Positions 8,898 through 18,414 of a stretch of DNA of 64,000 nucleotides are shown in pieces. The stretch is from Actinoplanes aureus (GTDB lineage Bacteria; Actinomycetota; Actinomycetes; Mycobacteriales; Micromonosporaceae). The notes beneath the pieces are model-generated. The model saw only the letters and a list, made by a program, of their open reading frames with translations. It was not told the DNA's origin and did not search any database. The translations under genes and the position numbers were made by a program. Position 1 is the stretch's first letter. Each line of letters starts with the position of its first letter. The DNA is taken from contig NZ_JADQTO010000024.1 in NCBI RefSeq assembly GCF_015704865.1, positions 62,001-126,000 of the forward strand, read 5' to 3'.

Positions 8898-11800
8898 ATG
8901 CGCTATCGCGATCCGTTCGGGCTGATGCGATTCCGGATCCCGTTCGGCTACTTGCCGATTGACGCCGCGTCGTTCATCGGGCACGCGGAACTGGAAAGCT
9001 GGACCTGCCCAGGCCGGCGCGCCGTCCTCGCGCTTCAACCCCGGCAGGCGCCCGACACCGCCTCGGCCCGGGAATGGCTCAGCGCCGTGGCGGAAAACCT
9101 GCCTCCCCCATGGCGGGACTCAGTCGGCAACTTCACCTTGCGGCGCGATGACAAATCCGCCTGGACAACGTCGTGGACGGCCATCGACGACGTGGAACAG
9201 CTCGCTGTCGTCCGGGGCGGGGATCTCGACATGGTCGTCACGCTGTCCGGCGGCACGCAGAGCCTACGGGCGTCGGCCGCCGATCTACGCGAAATCCTGT
9301 CGACCGTCCAGGTGCCCTACCCGGCTGCCCCAGATGGCTGGGTGCACGGCGCGCTTCATGCCACCCCTGCCCAGGCAGCTCGTCACCGGTTCCAAGAGGT
9401 GTATTGCTCGGGACACGTGCAGGGTTACGAGCTGCTCCGTCTGATCCTCGCCTGTGAGGCGGAGGCAACCGGACCCACCGAGCTCCGGCTGGCCCGCGAC
9501 GCCGCGGAACGGGGCCTCGACCCTCGATCTTCGATCACCTTGACACCTTCCGAGGCGACGTTCATCGGCCGGATCCGAGACCGCGTCGATGCCGCGCTGA
9601 CCGAGGCCCTGCGCCCGTACCGGCTGCCGGCCGACGGCCTCGACGCACATACGCAGGGCCTCTTACAGCTGGCCGCGACGCTGCTCGCGGGGCTCGCCGA
9701 CGCATTCGAGAAGAGTCCGGCCGAGGGCCTCGACAACGGGGAGTCGGCCGTCCAGCTCGTGCTCATGGCAGCGACGGGCCTGCCCGGTCTCGTTGCCGAC
9801 CTGGCCGTGCGGTACCGGGACGTCTACGCGGTCCGTCCGGAGCCGACGGTCTCGGCTGACGCGCGCAGGGGCAGTCTCCTGCTCGACATGCTCGCCCGCC
9901 TCAGCCACAGCCTTGCCCGATACGAGGGTGCCGCCGGCCGTGACGACCGGCGCCGGCAGACGTCGCGGCTGAATCTGGCCTCCCTGGACCTGCTCGACCA
10001 GGTTGCCAACGCCGAGATTGTCATCGCGGATATGCCGCTTCCGCACCTTCGCGCGGCGGAGTATCTGCTGGCGGCAAGCGACGCCCTGCCTTCGCTGCAC
10101 AGCGCGTCGGCGCTGTTCGACAAGGGAGCCCGCCTGTATTCCGCGCTCGGCTCCGATGAGCGGGTGGAAGAGCTCATGGTGCAGGTGAAGGAGCTATTGA
10201 CAGTCGTACGCGACGTGACGTCCGGGCCGGTTCGACGGGTTGTGCTCCCTGCAGCCGGACTTCGCCGACATCCGGCTCAGCCGGGCGAACTGCCGGACCG
10301 GCTCGCCCGGCTGGGCCGGGCCGAACTCGTCGAGATCGAGGCCGAAGAGGTGCAGCGTAGCGGTGGAGCGACCGAGGCGCTGGAGCTCCTGGGCCGGCAC
10401 GCAAGCGACGCCGCCGCGTGCGGGGTGATCCATCCGATGGTGATGAGATTCCTGCACCTTGCTGCTGGCGCCGCTGTTGCCGCCACGCGACAGGAACGGC
10501 TGAACGCCGCGGTGGCGGAGCAGATCGCCGACGGCGCCATCCGAGTCGCGGACGCACTCCGGCTGCGCAACAGGGTCGGCGAGGATCGCCTCCAGCATGC
10601 CGATTCGCTGCTGATCGAAGAGGTCTACCTCCGCGGCGCCGGATTCGCGCTGGATCACGACGATGTACCGGGCGCGATCAGCCTGGCGGACCGGGCCAAG
10701 GGGCGCGGCACGCTGGAACAGCTGGCCCTCGACGACAGCTCGGCCGACTTCGGCATCGACCTCGTCGACGACCAGGATTGGCCCGATCCCCCGCTGGAGC
10801 GGCTGCGGTATCTGACAACCAGGGTCGGAGCTGCGATCGCGGTCGACAGCATGCTGCACCCGGCCACCGAGCCGATCGATGGCGACGGTGTGAGAGCCAT
10901 GACGATGACCACCTTCGACAACGTCCTGGTGGTGCAGCCGATCGGCGGCAGAGTCGCGTTGATGGTGCTGACGAACGGCTTCGACAGCTCGGTCGTGGAA
11001 TCACCCGTGCGAGCCGCCGAACTGTCGCGCCTCTGCTATGCCGCCCAACGACAGATGCACATTCACGGCACCCTGCGCGGGGCCGCCGGAGCGAGGCCCG
11101 AGCCGACTGACGATCTTGACGGAGCACTCCGCGAGCTTCGGCGTGCCCTCATCACGCCGGTCGAGCACTTGCTGCAACCGGGATTCCAGTTGACTGTCGT
11201 GCCGTACCGGGAGCTCACCCTCATCCCGTGGGGTCTGCTTCCGGACGCCGACGGCCGACCGCTGTCCGACGACTTCGCGATCGCCCTCGCGCCGTCGGTG
11301 TCGATCCTCGCGGCGCTGCGCGAACGATCACATCTGTTCTCCGGCGGGACACTGCGGGCCTACGTGGCCGCAGACCCCGATCTGAAACCCCGGGATCGCG
11401 CCCGTGGCCTCGTCGCGCTGCCACAGGCTCGGCTCGAGGCGAACACGGTGAGCCGATGGGTGAAACAGGTGACAGGGATGGTGGACGTGATCACCCGGGT
11501 TGGCGGGGATGCGACGGACCGCTCGTTCCGCACCGAGACGGCCGGCGCATCGCTGCTTCATCTGGCGACGCACGCCGTGCTGAGAGAACCGGCCGTCGAC
11601 TCGGTCCTGTACTTCACGCCTGCCGCGGGCTCCGCGGGCACGGTGACACCTGCCGACATCGAGCAGCTGCGGCTCGACGACACGATCGTCTTCCTGGCCG
11701 CATGCGACACCGGCCAGGGCCGGGTCACGTCCGACGGGATCCTCGGCCTCGGCGACGCCTTCCTGCGGGCGGGTGCTCAGGCGGTCGTGCTCAGTCTGAC

Positions 11801-12098
11801 CAAGGTGTCCGATGCAGCGACCGGGTTGCTCGCCGACGCCTTCTACCGCGCGCTGACCACCCGGGAAGCAAGCGTTGCGCAGGCCTTGCAGGCCGCGAGT
11901 GCCGCCACACGCGATCAAGTCCTCGGTCCGGGCTTGATTGAGGACGGCGTACGACTTCCGCCGGACCCCGCCCTGTGGGGCTCCTTTTTCGTCCTCGGCG
12001 ACGGACACTGCAAGCTTCCGAACCATCCGATGCCGTTGACCTGGAGCCGTATCGGCCAAGCGCGGCGGCCGCGAGACAGGAGCTCCGATGACCACTGA
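8898..12098 (+). CDS. CHAT-domain (caspase-like) protease with long helical N-terminal region
   Basis: This 1066-aa protein carries a C-terminal CHAT domain from about residue 760 on. The catalytic His is in LHLATHAVL (about H892) and the catalytic Cys in LAACDTGQG (about C936), followed by LGDAFLRAGAQAVVLSL, as in separase/caspase-like CHAT proteins. The first 700 residues are mostly helical and probably contain degenerate repeats for sensing or assembly. The ATG at 8898 follows TTGGAGTCTCG. The stop overlaps the next gene by 11 bp. In bacteria CHAT proteases sit in conflict systems, where they cut a partner to trigger an effector; here the overlapping gene product and the TPR protein are the obvious candidates. 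The family is certain; the substrate is inferred. Confidence 0.85.
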   Translation: MRYRDPFGLMRFRIPFGYLPIDAASFIGHAELESWTCPGRRAVLALQPRQAPDTASAREWLSAVAENLPPPWRDSVGNFTLRRDDKSAWTTSWTAIDDVEQLAVVRGGDLDMVVTLSGGTQSLRASAADLREILSTVQVPYPAAPDGWVHGALHATPAQAARHRFQEVYCSGHVQGYELLRLILACEAEATGPTELRLARDAAERGLDPRSSITLTPSEATFIGRIRDRVDAALTEALRPYRLPADGLDAHTQGLLQLAATLLAGLADAFEKSPAEGLDNGESAVQLVLMAATGLPGLVADLAVRYRDVYAVRPEPTVSADARRGSLLLDMLARLSHSLARYEGAAGRDDRRRQTSRLNLASLDLLDQVANAEIVIADMPLPHLRAAEYLLAASDALPSLHSASALFDKGARLYSALGSDERVEELMVQVKELLTVVRDVTSGPVRRVVLPAAGLRRHPAQPGELPDRLARLGRAELVEIEAEEVQRSGGATEALELLGRHASDAAACGVIHPMVMRFLHLAAGAAVAATRQERLNAAVAEQIADGAIRVADALRLRNRVGEDRLQHADSLLIEEVYLRGAGFALDHDDVPGAISLADRAKGRGTLEQLALDDSSADFGIDLVDDQDWPDPPLERLRYLTTRVGAAIAVDSMLHPATEPIDGDGVRAMTMTTFDNVLVVQPIGGRVALMVLTNGFDSSVVESPVRAAELSRLCYAAQRQMHIHGTLRGAAGARPEPTDDLDGALRELRRALITPVEHLLQPGFQLTVVPYRELTLIPWGLLPDADGRPLSDDFAIALAPSVSILAALRERSHLFSGGTLRAYVAADPDLKPRDRARGLVALPQARLEANTVSRWVKQVTGMVDVITRVGGDATDRSFRTETAGASLLHLATHAVLREPAVDSVLYFTPAAGSAGTVTPADIEQLRLDDTIVFLAACDTGQGRVTSDGILGLGDAFLRAGAQAVVLSLTKVSDAATGLLADAFYRALTTREASVAQALQAASAATRDQVLGPGLIEDGVRLPPDPALWGSFFVLGDGHCKLPNHPMPLTWSRIGQARRPRDRSSDDH

Positions 12099-12807
12099 TC
12101 ACTGGCTCGTCGACGACATCCGGCCGCCGGACTCCGAAGACCTGCTCGAGATCGAGCGCGCGGCCGGACACGACCAGTACGTGACCCGCGGCGGGCTGCG
12201 AGCTCCCCGAGTCGCACTCACCATCCACGACGTGACCATCCACGACTGCCGCAAGCTCTTCGGCGGCGCCGACATCCGTCTCGATGTCCTGGTCGTCCAG
12301 GGCGGCTCGAGCGCCCGCGGAAGCATCTATCACCCCCGCACCTTCCGGTTCCACGATGTCCGCGACGGCGAACGACTGGCTATCGACGAGGGCGGCATGC
12401 TGGCCTACCTGGGCGAGCCGCGCTACTTCCTCGACGTCTTCCTGGCCGCCTCCCGTGACCGGGCCGACAGCAAGGATCTCGGAGACCTGCTCAGCGCCGC
12501 GGCCGGCGCGCCGCAGCTCGGCCAGGCGATCGACAGCATCACGGCACTGACGCTGGGTGCCACAGCCGGCCTGGTGGGGCCGGCATTGCACGCCGCGACG
12601 ATGCTCGGAGACCTCGCCTTCAAGGTCGTTGCACAGGCGACGAGCAACAGCATCGGCCTGTACCGGGGTTCGTGGCTGCAGATCCGCGACGGATTCGGAA
12701 TCGGCCGTCATCCGGAAGGACAGGACGCGTTCCGCGTCAAGGACATGTCCTTCTGGTACCAGATTCTGCTCGAGCAACCGGCCCAGGAACGCATCACCGC
12801 CGGGTAG
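12088..12807 (+). CDS. Unknown protein overlapping the CHAT gene; hydrophobic central segment
   Basis: I do not recognise this 239-aa protein. Residues 40-120 look like a beta-sandwich (RVALTIHDVTIHD, IRLDVLVVQGG, FRFHDVRDGERLAI, RYFLDVFLAA). Residues about 150-185 form a long hydrophobic, Gly/Ala-rich stretch (SITALTLGATAGLVGPALHA, then ATMLGDLAFKVVAQ) that could insert in a membrane or pack as a helical hairpin. The end is polar and aromatic. Its ATG lies inside the CHAT gene (11-bp overlap), so synthesis of the two is coupled. One reading is a membrane-active effector released by CHAT cleavage; an ordinary soluble C2-like adaptor is also possible. Confidence 0.6.
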   Translation: MTTDHWLVDDIRPPDSEDLLEIERAAGHDQYVTRGGLRAPRVALTIHDVTIHDCRKLFGGADIRLDVLVVQGGSSARGSIYHPRTFRFHDVRDGERLAIDEGGMLAYLGEPRYFLDVFLAASRDRADSKDLGDLLSAAAGAPQLGQAIDSITALTLGATAGLVGPALHAATMLGDLAFKVVAQATSNSIGLYRGSWLQIRDGFGIGRHPEGQDAFRVKDMSFWYQILLEQPAQERITAG

Positions 12808-12885
12808 CCGTTGTTCTCGCACGACGGCGAGGGCGTTCCGCGTACCGCTGGTCCTCGGCCGGAGGCCGGGTGTTTTGATCTATCA

Positions 12886-14742
12886 ATGACCGAAGGGGAC
12901 GGCATCATCGAATACGGCTCGGCCGCATTCCGGGCGGAGAACTGGTCGGTGCGATTCCTCGGCGCGGATGACGGGCGGACGCTCCTGGCGATCGACTCGG
13001 GGCGCGTCGATGCGATCGACTTGGGCACGGGTGTGGTGACGACAGGGCCTCAGGTCAAGGCAGTGACCACCCGCGGGGATGTCGTGGCCGTGGCGTACGA
13101 GGAAAGGCCGGACACGGTCGCGCTGCTGACGCTGCCGGAGCTGACGCCGCGGGAGGAGATCGACGCCGGTGGCCGGGTGTACCAGCTTGCGATGGGTGGC
13201 GGGACGATCGCGGCGCTTACCGCCGAACCGTACGCCTTGGCCCTGATCGTGGACGGCACCACGCAGCGGATCGACCTGCCCACCGAAGCGACGTGCCTTT
13301 CCGTTTCGCCTGATGGGACGCTCGTCGCGGTCGGCACGGACCAGGGCCGCGTGGGAAACGTGCTGGTCGTGGACGCGGCGACCGGAACGGTTCGGCACAC
13401 CCTGACCGGGCCTCGCGCGCCGGTCACCGCGGTGGCTGTCTCCGCGGCACACGACGTGGTTGCGGCGGCGGCCGGGCCGCGCGTGCTCGGCTGGACGCCG
13501 AGCGCGAAGAAGCCGAAGGCAACGAGCCTGTGGGTGTCGCCGACGGGAAGCGCGTCGCTGGCCGGGATCACCCCGTCCGGTCGGCTGATCGCCTACGCCC
13601 GGGAGGCGGCGACCGTCGCGATCGATCCGGCGACTGGCACCGTCGGCTGGCAGACCGATTCGTACGGTCCGGCCCTGGTCCATGGCGACCGTGTCATATC
13701 CGCCCGATTCCACGACTGCCGTGAGCTCGACCCGACGACCGGGGCGGTGCGGCACACCTGGACGCACCGGGGATTCGCGAACTCGTTGTCCGCCGTCGGC
13801 GAGACGATCGTCGGAAGCGGCCTCGACTCCCGCCCGATGCTGTTCCGGCCCGGCGCGACCGGCATCCCCGAGTTGGGCGACGGTCATTCCCGGTCCGTCA
13901 TCGCCGTTTCGTTCGACGGCGACCGGTTCGCCACGACCGGCCAGGACAACCGCGTCTGCGTCTGGGCGCGTGGCCGGCCGTCGCCGCTGTTCACGGCGAT
14001 GGTCGACGTACCGGGATTCCGTCTCCACCATGGCGTCTCGCTCGACGGCGACACGCTGTTCGTCGGTGACGGCGAGCACCTGCTGCGGTTCACGCTCGAT
14101 GATCCGACGCCGGCGGCCCGAAGCGAGCAGTTGGACGGCACGGTGGTGGGCGTAGCGTCGCTGGCCGACCGGGGCGAGGTGCTGGTCGCCTGCTCGAAGG
14201 GATACCGCAACGGCGTGCTCTACCGGCTCGACGCGCTGACGCTGGAGGTCCGTGCGCGGGCCAAGGCGCCGTACGTCATCGGGTCGATCGCGTACACGCC
14301 GGGTTCCGCGACGTTCGACCTGGGCTGGGCGACCGGATTCCAGACGTACGAGATCAAGGGATTCAAGGACATCGGAGGGTACGTCTATCCCGCTAGCCGC
14401 TCGCAGGTCTACCTCACCCCGGACCACGCGCTGGCAGTCTCCGTGGACGACCACGGAAAGACATCGGCGCTGCGTGTCCTCGACATCGCCGCGCGTGCAC
14501 CGCTGCACGACGCGATCACCATCCCGGCCGTGATCGGCGAATCGTGCATGTCCTCCGGCGGTCTGCTGGCGACCGTGCACGCGGACGCGATCCACTTGTG
14601 GGACGTCCGTTCCGGCACGCTCGCCGGTCAGCTGCCGTTGCATACCTCCCCGGACCGGGGCTCCGTCCTGCGCTGGACGCCCGGCGACACGGCGATCCTG
14701 GTCGCCCATCCGTCGGGCGGCCTGCAAGAGGTGCCGTCGTGA
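12886..14742 (+). CDS. Beta-propeller (WD40/PQQ-like repeat) protein of the CHAT locus
   Basis: This 618-aa protein is built of propeller blades of about 40-45 residues: CLSVSPDGTLVAVGTDQGRV, VTAVAVSAAHDVVAAAAG, VIAVSFDGDRFATTGQDNRV followed by CVWARG, and a last blade IHLWDVRSGTLAGQLPL. There are probably two propellers. No signal peptide or transmembrane segment is seen, so it is likely cytosolic. The ATG at 12886 (MTEGDGIIEYG) is chosen; the frame is open back to 12811 but without a good start. It lies 78 bp after the preceding gene on the same strand. WD40-type propellers act as ligand-sensing or scaffold parts in bacterial conflict systems, and that is the inferred role here. Confidence 0.7.
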   Translation: MTEGDGIIEYGSAAFRAENWSVRFLGADDGRTLLAIDSGRVDAIDLGTGVVTTGPQVKAVTTRGDVVAVAYEERPDTVALLTLPELTPREEIDAGGRVYQLAMGGGTIAALTAEPYALALIVDGTTQRIDLPTEATCLSVSPDGTLVAVGTDQGRVGNVLVVDAATGTVRHTLTGPRAPVTAVAVSAAHDVVAAAAGPRVLGWTPSAKKPKATSLWVSPTGSASLAGITPSGRLIAYAREAATVAIDPATGTVGWQTDSYGPALVHGDRVISARFHDCRELDPTTGAVRHTWTHRGFANSLSAVGETIVGSGLDSRPMLFRPGATGIPELGDGHSRSVIAVSFDGDRFATTGQDNRVCVWARGRPSPLFTAMVDVPGFRLHHGVSLDGDTLFVGDGEHLLRFTLDDPTPAARSEQLDGTVVGVASLADRGEVLVACSKGYRNGVLYRLDALTLEVRARAKAPYVIGSIAYTPGSATFDLGWATGFQTYEIKGFKDIGGYVYPASRSQVYLTPDHALAVSVDDHGKTSALRVLDIAARAPLHDAITIPAVIGESCMSSGGLLATVHADAIHLWDVRSGTLAGQLPLHTSPDRGSVLRWTPGDTAILVAHPSGGLQEVPS

Positions 14743-14879
14743 CGCGCGATCGGAATGACGAGGCACCGCGTGGGCAGATGAACGGCTCCGGCGTAGGTCA
14801 GGGTCACTCGTGCGGCGAAGCCTCACACTGTCGGCAGCCTGGCCGGGCGAGATCAGCTCCGCCCGCCGCACGGCCCGGC

Positions 14880-15887
14880 TCAGGATCCGGCCAGGGCCGC
14901 CCGCAACAGGTCGGCCAGGTACGCCTCCTCAAGCACTCCGACGCCGAGCCGATTGTTGGTCATGTGCAGGTAGGAGTGCAGTAGCCGCTCCGGCATCGCG
15001 CCGGCGGGCGTACCCGGTGGGGGCTCCAGCCTGTCGGCCGCCGTCAGCGACGCAACGCGCTGCCGGAGCAGCCGGCAGTGGGCCGGCCATCCGCCCGGCG
15101 CCGGCCGATCCCCTCCGGCGGCCCGCAGCGTCGCCTGGATCTGCTCCGCCCGGCGGCGCAGTGGGTCGGCGTGGGTCGAGTAAGCGGCCCGGGACATCCG
15201 GCGCAGGTCGGCGCCGGCCGGACCGTACGCGTTCGCCCAGAAGTCCCGGTACCGGCCCAGGAAGCGGGCGGCCCGGGCACCGTCGCCGAGGAACGTGAGA
15301 CAGAGGATGAGCCCGAGCTGCGCGGACAGCCCCAACCGGGCACGGCGCTGCGGGCTGCGACCTGCGAGCAGCCGCAGGACGAGATCGCTGGACGCCTCGA
15401 AATGCCACTCGGCCAGCTCGATCCCGGCCGGCCCGCCGTAGCGCCGGTACTCCGGGACGTACTCCTCGCGCCGCACGGTGTTGTTGTGCCGCACCGGCAT
15501 GTGGCCGTCCCTCCCGTACCGCCGGTCCCAGGACGCCTGGTCGTACTCGGCGAGGAACATCGAACGGTAGGTGGCGGGCCGCGGCCGGACCGGCGGGTCC
15601 GCGGACGGGTGCCGGGCCAGGTAGTCCGCCATCCGGGTCTCCGCCTCGGTTGCCAGGTCCCCGGCGGGAACGCCGGCCGCGGGCCGCAGGCGCAGCCGCA
15701 CGTGTGGCCCCTCCAGCCAGTAGCGGATGAAGAAGTACCGGTCGATCAGCCGGCGTTCGCGCAGGGATCGGATCAGCGGTGCGACGCAGTCGACCAGGAG
15801 CCGGTCCTCGTCGGCGGCGTAGAAGGCGTGCAGGCTCAGCCAGTCCGTGCGTTCAGCGGAGGTGGTGGACGAAGTCGGCGCCGCCAT
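14880..15887 (-). CDS. Thiopeptide-type glutamate-elimination enzyme (split LanB C-terminal domain)
   Basis: This 335-aa protein matches the C-terminal lyase part of lantibiotic dehydratases: LSLHAFYAADEDRLLVDCVAP, RYFFIRYWLEGPHVRLRLRP, EEYVPEYRRYGGPAGIELAE and LHSYLHMTNNRLGVG, where the RYGG and HMTNNRL blocks are family signatures. It should remove tRNA-derived glutamate from Ser/Thr of the precursor to give dehydroamino acids. The ATG at 15887 has GGAGG eight bases upstream; the gene overlaps the dehydrogenase fusion gene by 35 bp. It is the last gene of the thiopeptide operon. Assignment as elimination rather than pyridine-forming enzyme rests on these motifs and on the other paralogue sitting next to the dehydratase. 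Confidence 0.75.
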   Translation of the reverse strand: MAAPTSSTTSAERTDWLSLHAFYAADEDRLLVDCVAPLIRSLRERRLIDRYFFIRYWLEGPHVRLRLRPAAGVPAGDLATEAETRMADYLARHPSADPPVRPRPATYRSMFLAEYDQASWDRRYGRDGHMPVRHNNTVRREEYVPEYRRYGGPAGIELAEWHFEASSDLVLRLLAGRSPQRRARLGLSAQLGLILCLTFLGDGARAARFLGRYRDFWANAYGPAGADLRRMSRAAYSTHADPLRRRAEQIQATLRAAGGDRPAPGGWPAHCRLLRQRVASLTAADRLEPPPGTPAGAMPERLLHSYLHMTNNRLGVGVLEEAYLADLLRAALAGS

Positions 15888-18393
15888 CCCGCTCACCTCC
15901 GATCAGCAGGCAGAGCACCGTGCGTTCGCCGGTGCCGGGGAAACCGAGCACGTCGTCGACGGCCGGGTGGTCCAGATTGAGCACGGCGCCGCAGCCGATG
16001 CCGATCGCGGCCGCGGCGAGACAGCCGGCTTGCGCCACGGTGCCGACCTCGGCGTTGAGCAGCCGATATCCGCGCGGGCCGTAGGCGTCCAGCATGGCGT
16101 CGGGCCGGCCGGAAATGACCAGCACCGCCGCGGTCTCGCCCAGGTCGTAGTTGGTCAGGTCGGCGCCGATGGCGGCGAGCACGTCGGCCCAGGCCCGGCC
16201 GGAGCGGGCCGGATGCAGCGTCGCGGTCGGCGGCTCGTACCGGTAGCCGCCGGCGGGCAGGCCCGCGACGTGGTTGGCCAGCACCGACAGGCGGGTCCAT
16301 CCGGTACGCACGCCGTCGGCCACCGTGTCGCCGCGGTACCCTCCGGTGCGGGTGATCAGCCGCAGGAGCGCGCCGAGCTGATCCATCCCGAGGGCCGTCC
16401 CGGCGAACTGCCCGAAGCTGGAACGCCGCCGGGGCAGGAGCTCGCCGACCGGCTGAGCGGACCACGGTCCGGCCGGCTCGGGCAGGGCGATTCCAGCACC
16501 TGCCGCCGTACCGATCATCGCTGGTGGTTCCACGCCCTGGTCGGATGGTGGCGCGACGCCGAGCATCGTGGCGCGGTGCACCTGGGCGGCCCACGCGAAC
16601 CGCAGCACCGTCCGGGACCGTTCATAGGCCGGCGGCCGGATGGCGGGTGGCGTGTCCTGGGGCGCGAGTGGCGGTGGCGCGTGTTCCCACGGCAGGGGCA
16701 CGACCGCCAGGACGCCCTCCTCGGCCGGGTCGACGCCCAGCACGGCCTCGATCATCCGGTCGTCGAACCACAGCAGCCGGCGTACCGGCAGGCCGAGCGC
16801 GGCGCCCAGTTGGCCGAGTGAGCCCAGCAGCGCGCCGGCGTCCAGTGTGGCGATGTGGTAGCCGAGGCTGGCGTACTTGAACGCGTTGCGCCAGAACCGG
16901 TGCGAGATCAGCAGGAAGTGGCCGGTGGCGGCGCTGCCGGGGTAGCGGAGGGCCGCGCGGATCCGAGCGGAGGGATCCGCCGCGGACAGCCGTTCCAGGC
17001 CGTGGTGCGCGGGGGCGTAATGGTAGACGCCGGGCCGGACCGGGCCGTCCCGCCCGGCCGCCCAGTAGATCTCCAGCGGGTAGAGACCACCGCCGCTGAT
17101 CGCGCCGCGGCGCCAGTCCGCGGTCGGGTACTCGTCGAGCTCGTCCGAACGGATCGAGTCGATGCGCAGCCGCCGGGAGAGCAGACCATAGGACAGGCGC
17201 AGGAGCCAGCTCAGCGCCGGCAGCGTGTAGCGCCCGTCCTCGGCGCCGGGGCCGGTGCCGAACGGCCGCTGCCCGCTCGGAGAGTGCTCCGGCAGCGGCA
17301 GGAACGGGGCTTGCGGGTACGCCGTGTACGCGGCGGGGCGGTCCGTCCAGTCGGGACGGAAACCGGCGGGCTCCGGCCGGGTCCGGACCAGGCGGTGCAT
17401 GGCGGCCGCGTACCCGGCGACCAGGGCGCGCGGCCCGCCGGCCGGCGCCGGTGGCAGGTCGGCGACGAGCCGGACCGTGGTGGCGGCCCGGGCGGTGAGC
17501 ACCGGCGCCGTGTCGGCCGCTGCCCCGGTTCGGCACACCGGACACCCGTCGGCCGTACGGATCCGCAGCGTTTGCAGAGTGCGCAGCCGTTGCGCCACGG
17601 CCGGCCGTTCCGGATCCTCCGGCAGGACGCCGGTGAGCAGCCGGAACGCGTCGTAGGCGAGCGCGCCGCCGAGCATCCGGGCCACGGTGCGGGTCAGCGC
17701 CCCGGCCGGGTCCGCGGGCCGTGCCGGATCGAGGCCGAGCCGTACCACCGCGCACCACCAGCAGCCCTCCGGACCGGGACCGGTGACCGGACCCAGCACC
17801 GCCCAGCCGTCGATCACGGCCGCGGTCAGCAGCGGCGGCCCACCCGCCCGGGCCGCACGGGCCAACGCGGTGATCTCCGTGGGATCGGCCCGGTCGGCGC
17901 AGTACAGCACCGCGTCATGGCCGGATGGCCGCGCTTCCCGGGCCGGCCGGGACGCCACCACGTGGCCGGCACCGTTGGCCGCCAGGACCGTCAGCGCGGC
18001 CTGCCGGATGACCCCGTCCCCGGCCACCAGGATCCGGGCTCCGCGCCATGCCGGGAACGCCGGGGCGCCGCCGAGATGGGCCAGGTACTCGTGCTGGTCC
18101 CGGAAGAGGGCACCGTCCGGCGGGCCGGCGTCGATGACGGCGCCGCGATCGATCAGCGCGTGGATCAGGGCGGCGACCGTCGCCCGTCGCCCGTCGCGGA
18201 CCCCGGCGCAGATGTCGTGCAGCGAACGCTCGCCGGTCAGATGCGGCCGTAACCGGCGCAGCAGCCGGTACGCGTCCGGTCCGGCCAGCCGGAGGGTGTC
18301 ACCGCCGGTGCGGACCAGCACCGCGCCGGGCAGCCGGTGCAGCACCGTGTCCCGCCGCATCCGCGGCCGGATCGAGGCGTCGCCGGGTGTCAT
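15853..18393 (-). CDS. Fusion: E1/ThiF-like leader-binding protein with two SagB-type dehydrogenase domains
   Basis: This 846-aa protein joins three parts. Residues 1-320 resemble the cyclodehydratase partner of azole RiPPs: a winged-helix start (VLVRTGGDTLRLAGPDAYRLL), a Rossmann-like GARILVAGDGVIRQAAL, and two CxxC pairs (CWWC near 212, CPVC near 283) that could bind zinc. Residues about 370-600 are an FMN-dependent SagB-type dehydrogenase (GAISGGGLYPLEIYW, YHYAPAHHGLERL, NAFKYASLGYHIATLDAG). Residues about 620-846 are a second, related domain (RRSSFGQFAGTALGMDQLG, GYRLLNAEVGTVAQAGCLAA). It should oxidise azolines to thiazoles or oxazoles. ATG 18393 is chosen over GTG 18396 on spacing to GGGAG. 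Confidence 0.8.
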   Translation of the reverse strand: MTPGDASIRPRMRRDTVLHRLPGAVLVRTGGDTLRLAGPDAYRLLRRLRPHLTGERSLHDICAGVRDGRRATVAALIHALIDRGAVIDAGPPDGALFRDQHEYLAHLGGAPAFPAWRGARILVAGDGVIRQAALTVLAANGAGHVVASRPAREARPSGHDAVLYCADRADPTEITALARAARAGGPPLLTAAVIDGWAVLGPVTGPGPEGCWWCAVVRLGLDPARPADPAGALTRTVARMLGGALAYDAFRLLTGVLPEDPERPAVAQRLRTLQTLRIRTADGCPVCRTGAAADTAPVLTARAATTVRLVADLPPAPAGGPRALVAGYAAAMHRLVRTRPEPAGFRPDWTDRPAAYTAYPQAPFLPLPEHSPSGQRPFGTGPGAEDGRYTLPALSWLLRLSYGLLSRRLRIDSIRSDELDEYPTADWRRGAISGGGLYPLEIYWAAGRDGPVRPGVYHYAPAHHGLERLSAADPSARIRAALRYPGSAATGHFLLISHRFWRNAFKYASLGYHIATLDAGALLGSLGQLGAALGLPVRRLLWFDDRMIEAVLGVDPAEEGVLAVVPLPWEHAPPPLAPQDTPPAIRPPAYERSRTVLRFAWAAQVHRATMLGVAPPSDQGVEPPAMIGTAAGAGIALPEPAGPWSAQPVGELLPRRRSSFGQFAGTALGMDQLGALLRLITRTGGYRGDTVADGVRTGWTRLSVLANHVAGLPAGGYRYEPPTATLHPARSGRAWADVLAAIGADLTNYDLGETAAVLVISGRPDAMLDAYGPRGYRLLNAEVGTVAQAGCLAAAAIGIGCGAVLNLDHPAVDDVLGFPGTGERTVLCLLIGGERDGGADFVHHLR

Positions 18394-18414
18394 CACGGTC
18401 TCCCGTCGTGCGGG

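Noticed and set aside
12811..12885. Upstream TTG start for the propeller gene
   Set aside because: It would add 25 residues of non-propeller sequence, and ATG 12886 gives a sensible N-terminus, though no strong ribosome site was seen for either.
14880..15887. Calling this paralogue the pyridine synthase
   Set aside because: It keeps the RYGG and HMTNNRL blocks of the lyase family, whereas the gene beside the dehydratase is the more divergent one and occupies the lazC position.
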